Notes under the pieces: generated by a model | What the model saw: the letters and a program-made list of their open reading frames with translations, nothing else | Told to the model about the DNA's origin: nothing | Databases searched by the model: none | Position numbers and translations under genes: made by a program | Shown here: one piece after another, positions 9,071-18,337 of the stretch | Position numbering within the stretch: position 1 is the first letter of the stretch | How the letters are laid out: the number at the start of each line of letters is the position of its first letter | Assembly (NCBI RefSeq): GCF_020511155.1 | Contig: NZ_CP041216.1 | Coordinates: forward strand, 3,162,001-3,226,000 | DNA: 64,000 nt | Direction: 5' to 3' | Source: Shewanella glacialimarina | GTDB taxonomy: Bacteria > Pseudomonadota > Gammaproteobacteria > Enterobacterales > Shewanellaceae

Positions 9071-11041
9071 TTAATTGGTTTGCATCGTTTTCGGCACTGA
9101 GCGAGTTACTGTAGGAGAAAGCGCTGATGAATACTCAGTTGGCTGTACCTTGTCATAAAAGCCCCCTTGTTGCCCGACACCCTGTTCAACGAGCAATTTA
9201 GCCGAACGCATTAATTGAACAAACTCATGCCGATAGCCAAATCTATCTTCGCCTAATCCCGTTTGAGCGAGTGTTATCAACTTATCATAATCAGTATTAT
9301 GCACATAATGATTATGGTTGAGTAATTGCCCAAATCCCGCGACTGCGGCGGCAAACCTGAAATCATCACTGGCTTGTTGAATGCCTTTAACTTCGATGTC
9401 GGCATAAATAGGCTGGCTGATTAATTGACTGTCATTTGCCGCTAATTTGCCACCTGAAAAGGGTTTATAACGCAGTTTTAAGAATGCTATTTCGTTACGC
9501 GTAAATGGCTTACCCACCTCCCCTGAACTCGGCTCACGATTTTGCTTATAGCGTAATGGCTCATGCATTAAACTTTCACTGTCGTTATAACGTAGCTCGT
9601 AAATTGCAGTTACGTTATGGCCGGCACCTATTTCGCCCGCATCCACGTTATCGTTATTAAAATCTTGGCGCTGTAACTGACGGTTTTCATATCCTATCAA
9701 ACGATATTCCGACACGATGGCGGGATTAAACTCAACTTGAATTTTAACATCAGATGCGATGATATCTAAGGTTTGTGATAATTGATCATGTAACATTTTA
9801 CGTGCTTCATTGAGGTTATCGATATAGGCATACTGACCATTAGCTTGATTAGCCAGTTGCTCTAATAAAACATCGTTAAACTGGGCAGATTGCGAGCCTA
9901 AGCCAAACCCTAATGTGGTCAAGCCAATACCCTTATTTCGCTGCTGGGTAACGTAGTTAATCAGTTCTGTCTGATTAGTCATACCAAGGTTAAAGTCGCC
10001 ATCGGTTGCCAGTAACACCTGATTAATACCTTGATCAATAAAATGCTGAGCTGCTAAGTCGTAGGCGAGTGCCAAGCCTTTTCCTCCGTTAGTGCCGCCA
10101 CCAGCTTGAAGGTTATTTAACGCCTGTTTTATCTGCTGGGTATTATTGCCTTTTGCGCCACTAACTACTTGGTGTACGCCATTGGCATATACCACAATAG
10201 AGACTCTATCTTGCGCGGTTAATGATTGGGTTAACATTAATAAGGCTTGTTGTAATAATGGTAATTTATCCACTGCAGACATTGAGCCTGAAACATCAAT
10301 TAAAAAGACTAAATTTTTAGCTTTTATTTGATCCGCTGCTAGCTTAAATCCTTGAATGCCTATGCGCAGAAGCTTTGCATCTTGGTTATACGGCGAGGGA
10401 GCTAATTCGGTATTAATGCTAAAAGGCGCTTCATTTATAGTTGGTATGGGATAGTCATAATCAAAGTAGTTCAGCAGTTCTTCCACACGAACACTGTTCT
10501 TTAGCGGTAATATTGCACGGTTTATTTGCTGTCTCATGGTGGTATAACTTGCAGTATCAACATCAATTGAAAAGGTCGATATGGGCGTTTCTGCGGTGAC
10601 CATATTGCCATTTTGCACATAGGCGGCAAAATTTCCGATGGCACCGATGCGATTTTCATTCGACACTAGATGATATTTGTCATTCGCGTTTTGATGAGTA
10701 AGTACAGATGATTTAACCCAATCTGATTTAGCCTGACGTTCAGCAATATCTGTGCTGGTTTGCGCTAACGAATAAGTAATCCCTTTACTGTCGTTGGGCA
10801 TTTTTTGTTGCTCGTTTATTCGCTTATCAATCTGCCCTGCTTCAAGTGGCATAGATTCTGATGAAATACCTTCAGGCCCAACAGATTCGGATTCAAGTTT
10901 TTGCTGACAGCCCACTAATCCTAAAGCACCGATGAGCAATAAGCCCATTGGCCATTTTGCTGCAGAATAACAGTAATGCTGCGAAAGTAGATGCTGTGAC
11001 TGGTTATATCTTGAGAGTCGTAATGAAGTAAAAATAGTCAT
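9071..11041 (-). CDS. vWA-domain lipoprotein, YfbK-like
   Basis: 656-residue predicted lipoprotein. The N-terminus is long, with a hydrophobic stretch and lipobox ALGLVGC (C45), so the mature protein is probably membrane-anchored on the periplasmic side. A vWF-A N-terminal region (about 130-240: STFSIDVDTASYTTMRQQI) precedes a von Willebrand A domain (about 245-425) with an intact MIDAS DVSGSMS (D249), and a C-terminal domain of the DUF3520 type ends in FGYRHEFVQLMRSAKLL. This is the layout of E. coli YfbK, whose role is not established. Start supported by AAGGG about 8 bases upstream. Co-directional with the sigma factor gene 68 bases downstream. Confidence 0.85.
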   Translation of the reverse strand: MTIFTSLRLSRYNQSQHLLSQHYCYSAAKWPMGLLLIGALGLVGCQQKLESESVGPEGISSESMPLEAGQIDKRINEQQKMPNDSKGITYSLAQTSTDIAERQAKSDWVKSSVLTHQNANDKYHLVSNENRIGAIGNFAAYVQNGNMVTAETPISTFSIDVDTASYTTMRQQINRAILPLKNSVRVEELLNYFDYDYPIPTINEAPFSINTELAPSPYNQDAKLLRIGIQGFKLAADQIKAKNLVFLIDVSGSMSAVDKLPLLQQALLMLTQSLTAQDRVSIVVYANGVHQVVSGAKGNNTQQIKQALNNLQAGGGTNGGKGLALAYDLAAQHFIDQGINQVLLATDGDFNLGMTNQTELINYVTQQRNKGIGLTTLGFGLGSQSAQFNDVLLEQLANQANGQYAYIDNLNEARKMLHDQLSQTLDIIASDVKIQVEFNPAIVSEYRLIGYENRQLQRQDFNNDNVDAGEIGAGHNVTAIYELRYNDSESLMHEPLRYKQNREPSSGEVGKPFTRNEIAFLKLRYKPFSGGKLAANDSQLISQPIYADIEVKGIQQASDDFRFAAAVAGFGQLLNHNHYVHNTDYDKLITLAQTGLGEDRFGYRHEFVQLMRSAKLLVEQGVGQQGGFYDKVQPTEYSSALSPTVTRSVPKTMQTN

Positions 11042-11122
11042 GGTAAAACCCTTATTTGAATACGCTTGTGTTTTATAACGTAATCAAAACTAAAAAGGGT
11101 TTTTCTAGATAACCTAAACACA

Positions 11123-12013
11123 TTATGGCTGAAGTAACTTGTCCAATTCTGGCTTGAGTAAAGCTTTCTCATCATCATCAAAATTTTGAAGATGTTCTTC
11201 AATAAAAGCCTGTTTAAAAGCCGGCGTCGCCATAATTAAATCTATATTTGCGATCAACTTTTCACCCGCAGCTGTTTTTGAACAAGCCATATAGCCAAAG
11301 TTTGGTCGCATCACACCTTTAATCGGAATAGCTTGAAAATCAAAGTTCAGCCCCTGTAAATCCTGAATTAAACTGGCCTCTTTTGAGTACTCAATAACAC
11401 CAACTACCCGCTCTTTTGTGAGCATTTCTAAAAGTTTAAGCGTCGAGCCCATGCCACTGCGAAAATAAAATGACTCAGGGTGGGCCAATAATATTGGGTT
11501 AATCGCTTCACCATATGAGCGTGATGTCACTACACCTATTTGACCTTTTAAACTTGGGGGTAAATTGGCTAAATCGATTTGTTGTGGAAATTGTGCCGCA
11601 TACTTTTTTAACACAATTAATCTTAGCGGTGGAAATATACTGATCGGTTTTTGGCTAAAATAAGCCACTTGCTCACGTTCGGTTGATTTAAACTTGTTAT
11701 ACATACATGCATTGCCAAGCTTATTTAAATCACTCCAAGAGCGAGTATAACTCGCCTGCTGTTGATCGAAATGAAATAGATTTTGGTTATGTTGCAATAA
11801 AATAGCAAACATTCCCATCGGTTGCTCTTGGGCTAAATCGTTTTGATTACTATCAATTTCAGCTAATAAAATTCCCTGCAACGGGCTAGCTTGGATTGAT
11901 TGTAGTAAGGAGGGAAATATCGGGATCAATAACACCAGCTTTAGGCTTAAGCATAGACGCTTAATCATTTTAGCCGTCAATAGAGACTCTTTTTTAAAGA
12001 TTGAATAGCTCAC
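11123..12013 (-). CDS. Periplasmic binding-protein-like protein (TIGR02285-like), copy A
   Basis: About 296 residues. The best start is a GTG at 12011-12013, 7 bases after a strong AGGAG; TTG and ATG alternatives exist at 12028 and 11968. A hydrophobic signal sequence (LSLKLVLLIPIFPSLLQ) ends near IQA-S. The rest looks like a small extracellular solute-binding protein of the family containing the NACMYN motif and GYMACSKT near the C-terminus. It is paralogous to the upstream neighbour: the two share NACMYNK, YFSQKPI/YYSQYPI, LIV, SRSYG, FRxG, EYS/EYAD, NFDFxxIxIKG. A ligand cannot be assigned; no permease or sensor lies next to it. Confidence 0.65.
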   Translation of the reverse strand: MSYSIFKKESLLTAKMIKRLCLSLKLVLLIPIFPSLLQSIQASPLQGILLAEIDSNQNDLAQEQPMGMFAILLQHNQNLFHFDQQQASYTRSWSDLNKLGNACMYNKFKSTEREQVAYFSQKPISIFPPLRLIVLKKYAAQFPQQIDLANLPPSLKGQIGVVTSRSYGEAINPILLAHPESFYFRSGMGSTLKLLEMLTKERVVGVIEYSKEASLIQDLQGLNFDFQAIPIKGVMRPNFGYMACSKTAAGEKLIANIDLIMATPAFKQAFIEEHLQNFDDDEKALLKPELDKLLQP

Positions 12014-12098
12014 ATAATACTCCTGCAAAACAGTCGTTAACGTCTATCCATTTTTAAATTAATAATCCTTTACAGCGGTGTTTTTGCTTTAACTTTAA

Positions 12099-12986
12099 TT
12101 ATTCAGGTTGCCCAAAGATACTGATTAACTCAGAAGTTAACAGTGATTTGTCATCTATAGATGCAAAATCATTATGAATAGAGATTAGCTCATTTTGGAA
12201 AGGTTTTCTACTCATCGCCTGATCAATAGCATCAATCAATTTTTTTCCATAATCTGTTTTAGAACAGACAATATAACCTGGTGAGGGTTTATCTATTCCT
12301 TTTATAGCAATGCTTTTAAAATCGAAGTTAATCTTATTCTCAGTAATATGAGTATTAACAGAATCAGCATACTCGATAAATCCATCAATTCTATTAAGCG
12401 CTAACATGTCCACTAGTTTACCAACTGAATTAGCCCCATCACGAAAAAATAATAACTCTTTTTGAGCCGAAATCTGTATGTCGAGCATTTTGCCATAAGA
12501 GCGACTTTTAGCCACCGCATAACGCATATATTGCTGCGGCTCAATAGTCGATAAATCAAAGCCTGCTGAATATTTATCGGCATCAGCTGCCCGTACAATT
12601 AGTCTTAATGGTGGGTATAGGGTAATAGGATATTGGCTATAATAAGCAATTTTTTGCCGTTTTTCGGTTTTGACTTTGTTATACATACAGGCATTGTCAA
12701 TTTTAGTTATCTCTAACCAACCGCGGGGCATACTCATTTGTTGAAAAGAAAAGGCAATATTTTGTGAGCTGTTTTGTTTCAATAGGGCCAACACAGCCAT
12801 AGGTTTCATTTGCGTCACATCAATAGCGTTTTCAGAAAACTCACCTAACATTACAGCTTTCAGTTCAGCGTCAGCGTCATCAGCAAATGAGTTTGATAAA
12901 AGCAGTCCAAATACGACTCCACCAGCAAACAAACTTGATGCCGTTTTTATGAATGAAGATTTAATTGATGAGTGTTTGATAGTCAA
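12099..12986 (-). CDS. Periplasmic binding-protein-like protein (TIGR02285-like), copy B
   Basis: 295 residues, probably starting at a TTG (12984-12986) because no in-frame ATG precedes the signal peptide (SSLFAGGVVFGLLLSNSFA-D, cleavage about residue 35). Same family and motifs as the protein encoded just downstream, with NACMYNK, SRSYGK, FFRDG, FIEYAD and GYIVCSKTDYGKKL. The two copies are clearly diverged, so the duplication is old. The gap to copy A is about 85 bases with no terminator, so they may be co-transcribed. Confidence 0.65.
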   Translation of the reverse strand: MTIKHSSIKSSFIKTASSLFAGGVVFGLLLSNSFADDADAELKAVMLGEFSENAIDVTQMKPMAVLALLKQNSSQNIAFSFQQMSMPRGWLEITKIDNACMYNKVKTEKRQKIAYYSQYPITLYPPLRLIVRAADADKYSAGFDLSTIEPQQYMRYAVAKSRSYGKMLDIQISAQKELLFFRDGANSVGKLVDMLALNRIDGFIEYADSVNTHITENKINFDFKSIAIKGIDKPSPGYIVCSKTDYGKKLIDAIDQAMSRKPFQNELISIHNDFASIDDKSLLTSELISIFGQPE

Positions 12987-13424
12987 GGTTCAGCTCTAAA
13001 TTAGTGATTATAGTCAGTCAATCTAAAGTTAAACTACTGATAAATTTAACTAGTTTTTAAAATCATTTTATGATGATTATATTTCGGCATACACCATTCC
13101 ATTATTGCCAAACGGAATCCTTGATCTACAAATAACAATATACCACCTTTTTGGTATCATTTTACTAACAAAGCTGGATAACTCATACTTTTTTGATCTT
13201 TATCATTTTTATGAGCAAGCGGTTCAAACCTCACTCTATAGAGTTTTCTATTTTACAAACTAAGTGTTAGCCGCACGAAACACTAAACAGCAGCGAAATT
13301 AAAGTCATCATGCTATTATCTGTCCCCTTTTTTATCGCCTTAATATTGATGCTGCAATCACTTCGCCACTAATTGGGTAATGATGAGCTAAATATACCAA
13401 TAAATAGTACATTAAGGAGTAAAC
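12987..13424. other. Divergent intergenic region upstream of purEK
   Basis: About 440 bp of AT-rich DNA between two divergent genes. No ORF with a ribosome-binding site and no hairpin with a T-tract. I looked for a PurR-type box (ACGCAAACGTTTGCGT-like) and found none I would defend. purE is preceded by AAGGAG at about 13413-13418. Confidence 0.5.
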
Positions 13425-13916
13425 ATGCAAGCCCTTGTTGCTGTAGTTATGGGTTCTAAAAGTGATTGGCCAACGATGGAAGCTGCGGCTGAAATTATGG
13501 ATAAACTCCAGGTGCCTTATCATGTTGAAGTGGTTTCAGCTCACCGTACTCCAGACAAGCTGATGGACTTTGCCAGTACAGCTGTCGACAAAGGTTACAA
13601 AGTCATTATTGGCGGCGCAGGTGGTGCAGCTCATTTACCTGGCATGATTGCTTCAAAAACACGTTTACCTGTTCTGGGTGTCCCTGTGCAAAGTAAAGCG
13701 TTATCAGGCATGGACAGTTTATTATCTATCGTACAAATGCCAAAAGGTATTGCCGTAGGTACTTTGGCAATTGGTACAGCGGGCGCATTTAATGCAGGCT
13801 TATTAGCCAGCCAAATCCTTGCAATAACCGACAGTGAGCTTGCTGCTCGACTTGAGGCGTTTCGTGAAGAACAAACTCGCATGATTTTAGACAATCCTGA
13901 TCCGAGAGAAGCGTAA
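13425..13916 (+). CDS. purE: N5-carboxyaminoimidazole ribonucleotide mutase
   Basis: 163 residues, the usual class I PurE length. It converts N5-CAIR to CAIR in de novo purine synthesis, after PurK. The N-terminal signature [18 protein letters not shown], the AHRTPDKL loop holding the catalytic His, and [12 protein letters not shown] are all present. AAGGAG lies about 7 bases upstream. Its TAA overlaps the purK ATG by one base (TAATG), so the pair is translationally coupled. Confidence 0.97.
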   Translation: MQALVAVVMGSKSDWPTMEAAAEIMDKLQVPYHVEVVSAHRTPDKLMDFASTAVDKGYKVIIGGAGGAAHLPGMIASKTRLPVLGVPVQSKALSGMDSLLSIVQMPKGIAVGTLAIGTAGAFNAGLLASQILAITDSELAARLEAFREEQTRMILDNPDPREA

Positions 13917-14998
13917 TGAGCCAACAACATACTGTTTGGGTGTTAGGTAATGGTCAATTGGGTGCAATGCTCAGCCATGCAGGGCAACCTTTAGCGATAG
14001 ATGTTCGCCCGGTTGACATCATGGCGCCAACAGGCGAGACCTTACCGATTGATGCATCACACGTCATTACTGCTGAACGTGAACAATGGCCTGAATCAAG
14101 CACTAGCTTGCAACTCAGTACTCATGCGCATTTCGTTAATGGTCCTGTGTTTGGGCGCTTAGCCGATCGTTTTACTCAAAAAAGTTTGTTAGATGAGCTC
14201 AGCGTAGCCACATCACCTTGGCGGTTAGTTGACGATAAAGTGCAGGCCGACGACTTACACCAAGCCTATGGCGACCGTGTGTTATTGAAACGTCGCACCG
14301 GCGGTTATGACGGTAAAGGTCAACATTGGTTAAAGCAAGCTGAAGCGACCAGCATTCCGAATGACTGGCGCAATGAAGCCATTGCCGAGCAAGCGATTAA
14401 TTTTGACGAAGAAGTGTCTTTAGTCGGCGTGCGAACTCAAGATGGTCGCTGTTTATTTTATCCTTTGACATTAAACTTACATCAAGACGGTATTTTAATG
14501 GCGTCAATTGCGCCATTAGCTCGTCTTAGCCATTTGCAAGATGAAGCTGAAAGCATGCTTTCAACTATCATGAATGGCCTTGAGTATGTCGGTGTTATGG
14601 CCATGGAATGTTTCCGTATCGGCGAACATTTACTGGTAAATGAACTGGCTCCACGGGTTCATAACTCAGGTCATTGGACCCAAACGGGTTGTCATATCAA
14701 TCAATTTGAATTGCATTTACGTGCTCTATGTAACTTGCCCATTCATACCCCACAAGTAAACTTCCAGTGTGTAATGGTGAACTTAATTGGCATTGAAAAA
14801 GACGACCGCTGGTTAAGCCTGCCTAACGCTGAACTTTTTTGGTATAACAAAGAAGTTCGCTCAGGCCGCAAAGTGGGTCATTTGAATCTATCAATACATA
14901 ATACTGCAGCGTTAAATGAAACCATAAACCAATTAAAATTATGGATGCCAACGCAATATCAAGCACCACTTGATTGGATATTGGCTGAGTTTGCTTAA
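13916..14998 (+). CDS. purK: 5-(carboxyamino)imidazole ribonucleotide synthase
   Basis: 360 residues, ATP-grasp enzyme making N5-CAIR from AIR, ATP and bicarbonate. Features: WVLGNGQLGAML nucleotide-proximal N-terminus, KRRTGGYDGKGQ ATP-binding loop, EEVSLVGVR, MAMECF and NELAPRVHNSGHWT, the metal-binding end of ATP-grasp. Directly coupled to purE and followed by a strong terminator. Confidence 0.97.
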   Translation: MSQQHTVWVLGNGQLGAMLSHAGQPLAIDVRPVDIMAPTGETLPIDASHVITAEREQWPESSTSLQLSTHAHFVNGPVFGRLADRFTQKSLLDELSVATSPWRLVDDKVQADDLHQAYGDRVLLKRRTGGYDGKGQHWLKQAEATSIPNDWRNEAIAEQAINFDEEVSLVGVRTQDGRCLFYPLTLNLHQDGILMASIAPLARLSHLQDEAESMLSTIMNGLEYVGVMAMECFRIGEHLLVNELAPRVHNSGHWTQTGCHINQFELHLRALCNLPIHTPQVNFQCVMVNLIGIEKDDRWLSLPNAELFWYNKEVRSGRKVGHLNLSIHNTAALNETINQLKLWMPTQYQAPLDWILAEFA

Positions 14999-15026
14999 GG
15001 TTTATTAAACGTCAGTGAAATACAAG

Positions 15027-15050
15027 AAGGAGCCTAGGCTCCTTTTTTTA
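15027..15050 (+). terminator. Intrinsic terminator after purK
   Basis: Self-complementary AGGAGC-CTAG-GCTCCT followed by seven T residues, about 30 bases after the purK stop. Confidence 0.9.
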
Positions 15051-15159
15051 TGTTTGATCGTTTTTGGTCTGGCGTCGCTGCAATTTAATTACACGACATC
15101 TAAGTTATATTTCAGTCTATTTCTATTTTTAATCTGATAAAGATATGGATCACATTAAT

Positions 15160-15177
15160 GATACGTTGTAACATAAC
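15160..15177 (+). promoter_or_regulatory. Candidate Zur operator
   Basis: GATACGTTGTAACATAAC matches about 15 of 18 positions of a GATATGTTATAACATATC-type palindrome, the form of gammaproteobacterial Zur sites as I recall them. It lies 26 bases before the GTG of the COG0523 GTPase gene, in a cluster that also encodes a Fur/Zur-type repressor. Seen: the imperfect palindrome. Inferred: that Zur binds it. Confidence 0.6.
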
Positions 15178-15203
15178 TCAAAATTACTTCGAGATCATTA
15201 ACC

Positions 15204-16412
15204 GTGCTTCAACAACAAAAACTGCCTGTGACGGTACTTTCTGGTTTTCTGGGTGCAGGTAAAACCACCCTGCTTAGCCATATTCTGAATAATCGTGACG
15301 GTAAAAAAGTCGCCGTTATCGTCAATGATATGAGTGAAATTAATATTGATGCAGCCACAGTCAATAATGATATATCGCTTAATAGAAGCGATGAAAAGCT
15401 GATCGAAATGAGCAATGGCTGTATCTGTTGTACATTACGTGAAGATCTTCTGATCGAGATAAGTCAATTAGCTAAAGAAGGTCGATTTGATTACCTAGTC
15501 ATTGAATCAACGGGTATATCAGAGCCATTGCCTATTGCTGAGACCTTTACTTTTGCAGATGAAAATGGCGTATCGCTGTCAGATATTGCTACGTTAGACA
15601 CTATGGTGACCGTTGTGGATGCGGTGAATTTTTTACGCGACTATGAGGAAGCGCAAGATATACAAGAAACAGGGCAATCACTTGGGGATGAAGATGAAAG
15701 AAGCGTTGCAGATTTACTTATCGATCAAGTGGAATTTGCTAATGTTATTTTGATCAGTAAAACAGATTTAGTTGAATCACCCGAACTAGAAAAACTTACT
15801 GCGATTCTCAAAGCCTTAAACACCACAGCTAAGATTATTCCCATGTCAGAGGGGAAAATTGATACTAGCCTGGTTCTTAACACCGGCTTATTTAACTTTG
15901 AACAAGCCCAATTAGCCCCAGGCTGGCTTAAAGAGATGCGTGGAGAACACATTCCTGAAACAGAAGAGTACGGCATAAGTAGTTGCAACTTTCAGGCGCG
16001 TCGTCCATTTCATCCCGATAGATTTTATCAGTTTATTCACAATACTGAACCGTTTGGAAAACTACTCAGATCCAAAGGCTACTTTTGGTTAGCGTCACAA
16101 CCAGAATTTGTCGGTCAATGGAATCAAGCTGGTGGCATGGCACGATATGCTATTTCAGGAATGTTTTGGAAAGCAGTACCAAAAGAAGATTGGCCCACTG
16201 ATGAGGAGTCTCTCATGGAAATACAAAAACAATGGCTTGAACCTTTTGGTGACATGCGTCAGGAACTAGTCTTTATTGGTCAAAAATTAGATAAAACTGC
16301 CATGATACAAGCATTAAATGACTGCCTGCTAACTGATGATGAATTGCTAAAAGGCCAAGACTATTGGGTGACACTCAATGATCCCTTCCCTCTGTGGGGA
16401 GATGATCAATGA
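15204..16412 (+). CDS. COG0523-family GTP-binding metallochaperone (zinc-associated)
   Basis: 402-residue G3E P-loop GTPase of the CobW/COG0523 family, proposed to deliver metal to client proteins under zinc scarcity. Walker A is [12 protein letters not shown] (G14-T21), the family metal motif CxCC is [10 protein letters not shown] (C73, C75, C76), ESTGISEP is the switch region, and SKTD the guanine-specificity motif. The C-terminal CobW domain follows (about 260-395). Start is GTG; the ribosome-binding site is weak. The stop overlaps the DUF1826 start by 4 bases (ATGA), so the two are coupled. The candidate Zur box just upstream supports a zinc role. Cobalamin or nitrile hydratase roles are unlikely here. 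Confidence 0.88.
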   Translation: MLQQQKLPVTVLSGFLGAGKTTLLSHILNNRDGKKVAVIVNDMSEINIDAATVNNDISLNRSDEKLIEMSNGCICCTLREDLLIEISQLAKEGRFDYLVIESTGISEPLPIAETFTFADENGVSLSDIATLDTMVTVVDAVNFLRDYEEAQDIQETGQSLGDEDERSVADLLIDQVEFANVILISKTDLVESPELEKLTAILKALNTTAKIIPMSEGKIDTSLVLNTGLFNFEQAQLAPGWLKEMRGEHIPETEEYGISSCNFQARRPFHPDRFYQFIHNTEPFGKLLRSKGYFWLASQPEFVGQWNQAGGMARYAISGMFWKAVPKEDWPTDEESLMEIQKQWLEPFGDMRQELVFIGQKLDKTAMIQALNDCLLTDDELLKGQDYWVTLNDPFPLWGDDQ

Positions 16413-17086
16413 GCCAATTAGAAGCTGTACACCAAGAAAAAATCCATAGCACCCTCTCTCGGCGCTCAGTAAAAGGAGATGACTTAGCTATTTTTACAGA
16501 TATTTACCAACCAGATACGAATATGGTGATTTGGCAACGTAGCATGTCTGAAGCCTTATCTTTAGCCGTCAGAACATTTGTTAATACCAGTACCACAAAG
16601 CAAACAATATTGGCCGTAACGCCACAAGATACCCAACAAAAACTCTACGATATATTTGGTCAAACCGATGCGGTTACTATGATTAGTCATGACATTTCTC
16701 AGCTAGTTGATATGTTTTGTTGTTTATTTGATCAAAAGCGTGTCGGATTAAGGCTAACCATTTTAGACCATGCCATGTGCCCTCGATTTCATGTCGATCG
16801 TATCCCTTGCAGATTAGTCACCACGTACCAAGGCATAGCGACTCAGTGGCTTGAGCATAAAGATGTAGTAAGAAGCAAACTAGGTGCGGGTAACCAAGGT
16901 CATACTGATGAAAACTCAGGACTATTTGATCATCAAAACAAAATTCAACACTTAAATACCGGTGATGTGGCATTACTAAAAGGTGAGCTTTGGGATGAAC
17001 ATCAAGGGGCAGGATTAGTTCATCGCTCCCCACCATTAGCGGTCGGTGAATCTCGTTTACTGTTAACTATCGACTTCATTAATTAA
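16409..17086 (+). CDS. DUF1826 protein, putative mononuclear metal protein
   Basis: 225 residues, recognised as DUF1826, a family of unknown function often found beside COG0523 GTPases. No signal peptide, so cytosolic. The middle carries [13 protein letters not shown] (C124, H128, D130, C134) followed by [19 protein letters not shown] (about 185-195) and GLVHRSPP (H205), then R216 in SRLLLTIDF. HxD...H followed by Arg in beta-rich sequence is the pattern of cupin or Fe(II)/2-oxoglutarate-type double-stranded beta-helix enzymes; that assignment is my inference. Translationally coupled to the GTPase gene, which makes it a plausible client. Confidence 0.75.
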   Translation: MSQLEAVHQEKIHSTLSRRSVKGDDLAIFTDIYQPDTNMVIWQRSMSEALSLAVRTFVNTSTTKQTILAVTPQDTQQKLYDIFGQTDAVTMISHDISQLVDMFCCLFDQKRVGLRLTILDHAMCPRFHVDRIPCRLVTTYQGIATQWLEHKDVVRSKLGAGNQGHTDENSGLFDHQNKIQHLNTGDVALLKGELWDEHQGAGLVHRSPPLAVGESRLLLTIDFIN

Positions 17087-17191
17087 GGTCTGCGGGTCTT
17101 TTAAAGCCAACTTCACAGCAATTTGCTGCAAGGCATTCGCTTAGAAGACTCGCCATCGTTTGCAAGAACATAGCAAGGGAATCATCGCCAA

Positions 17192-17782
17192 ATGAAACAC
17201 AGCAGTATTAGCATGATTAAGCGTTATTGGCGCAACACCACCATACTGATAATAGTGACTTGCTCACCCGCCAGTTACGCTTATCTTGATGCCCATGTCC
17301 ATGGATTAGCACAAGTCACGATAGCGATAGAAGACCAGACGATTGAAATTGAAATAAGCGCTCCAGCGGCGGATTTAGTTGGTTTTGAACATGTGGTAAA
17401 AACGGAGAGTGACATAAAATCCGTTGCAGATTTAGCAACAAAACTGGCTAAAGATGCCGATTTATTTGTGCTTAAAGCCGGAAATTGTAAACTTGTAAAT
17501 AGCACTGTCAATACCTCAAGCATGACAAACCAGAACCAAAACCAAAACCAGAACAGTGGCGTGACAGATAAGGTAAATAAGCCATCACATAATGACGGCC
17601 ATAGTGAGGTTATTGCTCACTATCATTATCACTGTAAAAAAATAGAAAATTTATCTACCATTACTGTTACAGTATTTGAAAAATTCCCTAGTGTTGAAAA
17701 AATACAGGCTATGTGGGTTACCAGCACTCAACAAGGTGCTATCACCCTAAACATTAAAAACAACATTATTAGTTTGAGATAA
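17192..17782 (+). CDS. DUF2796 / ZrgA-like periplasmic zinc-binding protein
   Basis: 196 residues. Signal peptide with predicted cleavage SYA-Y near residue 30, leaving a mature N-terminus YLDAHVHGLAQVTIAIE (H35, H37), the hallmark of DUF2796; Vibrio ZrgA belongs to this family and takes part in zinc uptake. A low-complexity NQNQNQNQN linker (about 114-121) precedes a His-rich stretch (HNDGHSEVIAHYHYHC) that could bind zinc. AAGGGA lies about 11 bases upstream. It sits between the GTPase/DUF1826 pair and the zur gene, starting about 105 bases after the former with no obvious terminator between. Confidence 0.82.
   Translation: MKHSSISMIKRYWRNTTILIIVTCSPASYAYLDAHVHGLAQVTIAIEDQTIEIEISAPAADLVGFEHVVKTESDIKSVADLATKLAKDADLFVLKAGNCKLVNSTVNTSSMTNQNQNQNQNSGVTDKVNKPSHNDGHSEVIAHYHYHCKKIENLSTITVTVFEKFPSVEKIQAMWVTSTQQGAITLNIKNNIISLR
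17531..17554 (+). repeat. Hexanucleotide tandem repeat in the ZrgA-like gene
   Basis: Four 6-bp units (CAGAAC, CAAAAC, CAAAAC, CAGAAC) encode the Gln-Asn linker. Slippage would change linker length without shifting frame. Confidence 0.8.
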
Positions 17783-17784
17783 AA

Positions 17785-18249
17785 ATGCTACATAACCTAG
17801 ACGTCATTATAAAACATGCTGAACAAAACTGTAAACGTCATGGTGCGCGATTAACTATCAAAAGAAAACAAGTATTGGCTTCATTAGTTCAATCTGAAAA
17901 AGCGCTGTCGGCTTATGACTTAATCGAATTATACCTGACCAATTTTGGTGAGAAAATTCCAGCCATGTCCGTATATCGCATACTGGATTTCTTAGAGAAT
18001 GAGAACCTAGTCCATAAGCTCAATTTGGCCAACAAATATGTCGCGTGCTCGCACATTACCTGTAGCCATGATCATGGTGTACCGCAGTTTTTGATTTGTA
18101 GTTCATGTAATCAGGTAAAAGAAATCACCATAAATAAATCAACTATAGCCGAACTTAAAAGTAATGTTGAGCAGGCTGGTTTTCACTTAGTTAGCCCTCA
18201 ATTAGAAATGAACTGTATATGTCATACCTGCTTATCGACAGCGGCTTAG
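17785..18249 (+). CDS. zur: Fur-family transcriptional repressor, Zur-like
   Basis: 154 residues with winged-helix N-terminus (RLTIKRKQVLASLVQ... PAMSVYRILDFLENENLVHKL) and C-terminal metal domain with two Cys pairs, CSSC and CHTC, plus the His-rich stretch CSHITCSHDHG. These CxxC pairs form the structural zinc site. Zur rather than Fur is chosen because of the zinc-cluster context, the preceding HARLTIKR-type N-terminus and the candidate Zur box upstream of the cluster. It starts 2 bases after the ZrgA-like stop, so it is in the same transcript and could regulate itself. MerC-domain gene follows. Confidence 0.85.
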   Translation: MLHNLDVIIKHAEQNCKRHGARLTIKRKQVLASLVQSEKALSAYDLIELYLTNFGEKIPAMSVYRILDFLENENLVHKLNLANKYVACSHITCSHDHGVPQFLICSSCNQVKEITINKSTIAELKSNVEQAGFHLVSPQLEMNCICHTCLSTAA

Positions 18250-18337
18250 CCCGATAGTGAGATAACCTTCTTAATGAGTAAAGCAAAGTGTTTTACTCAT
18301 ATCTGCTGTATTTACAAACAGTTCACAGGATATAACA

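Noticed and set aside
12987..13424. PurR-type operator upstream of purE
   Set aside because: No palindrome close to the ACGCAAACGTTTGCGT form is present.
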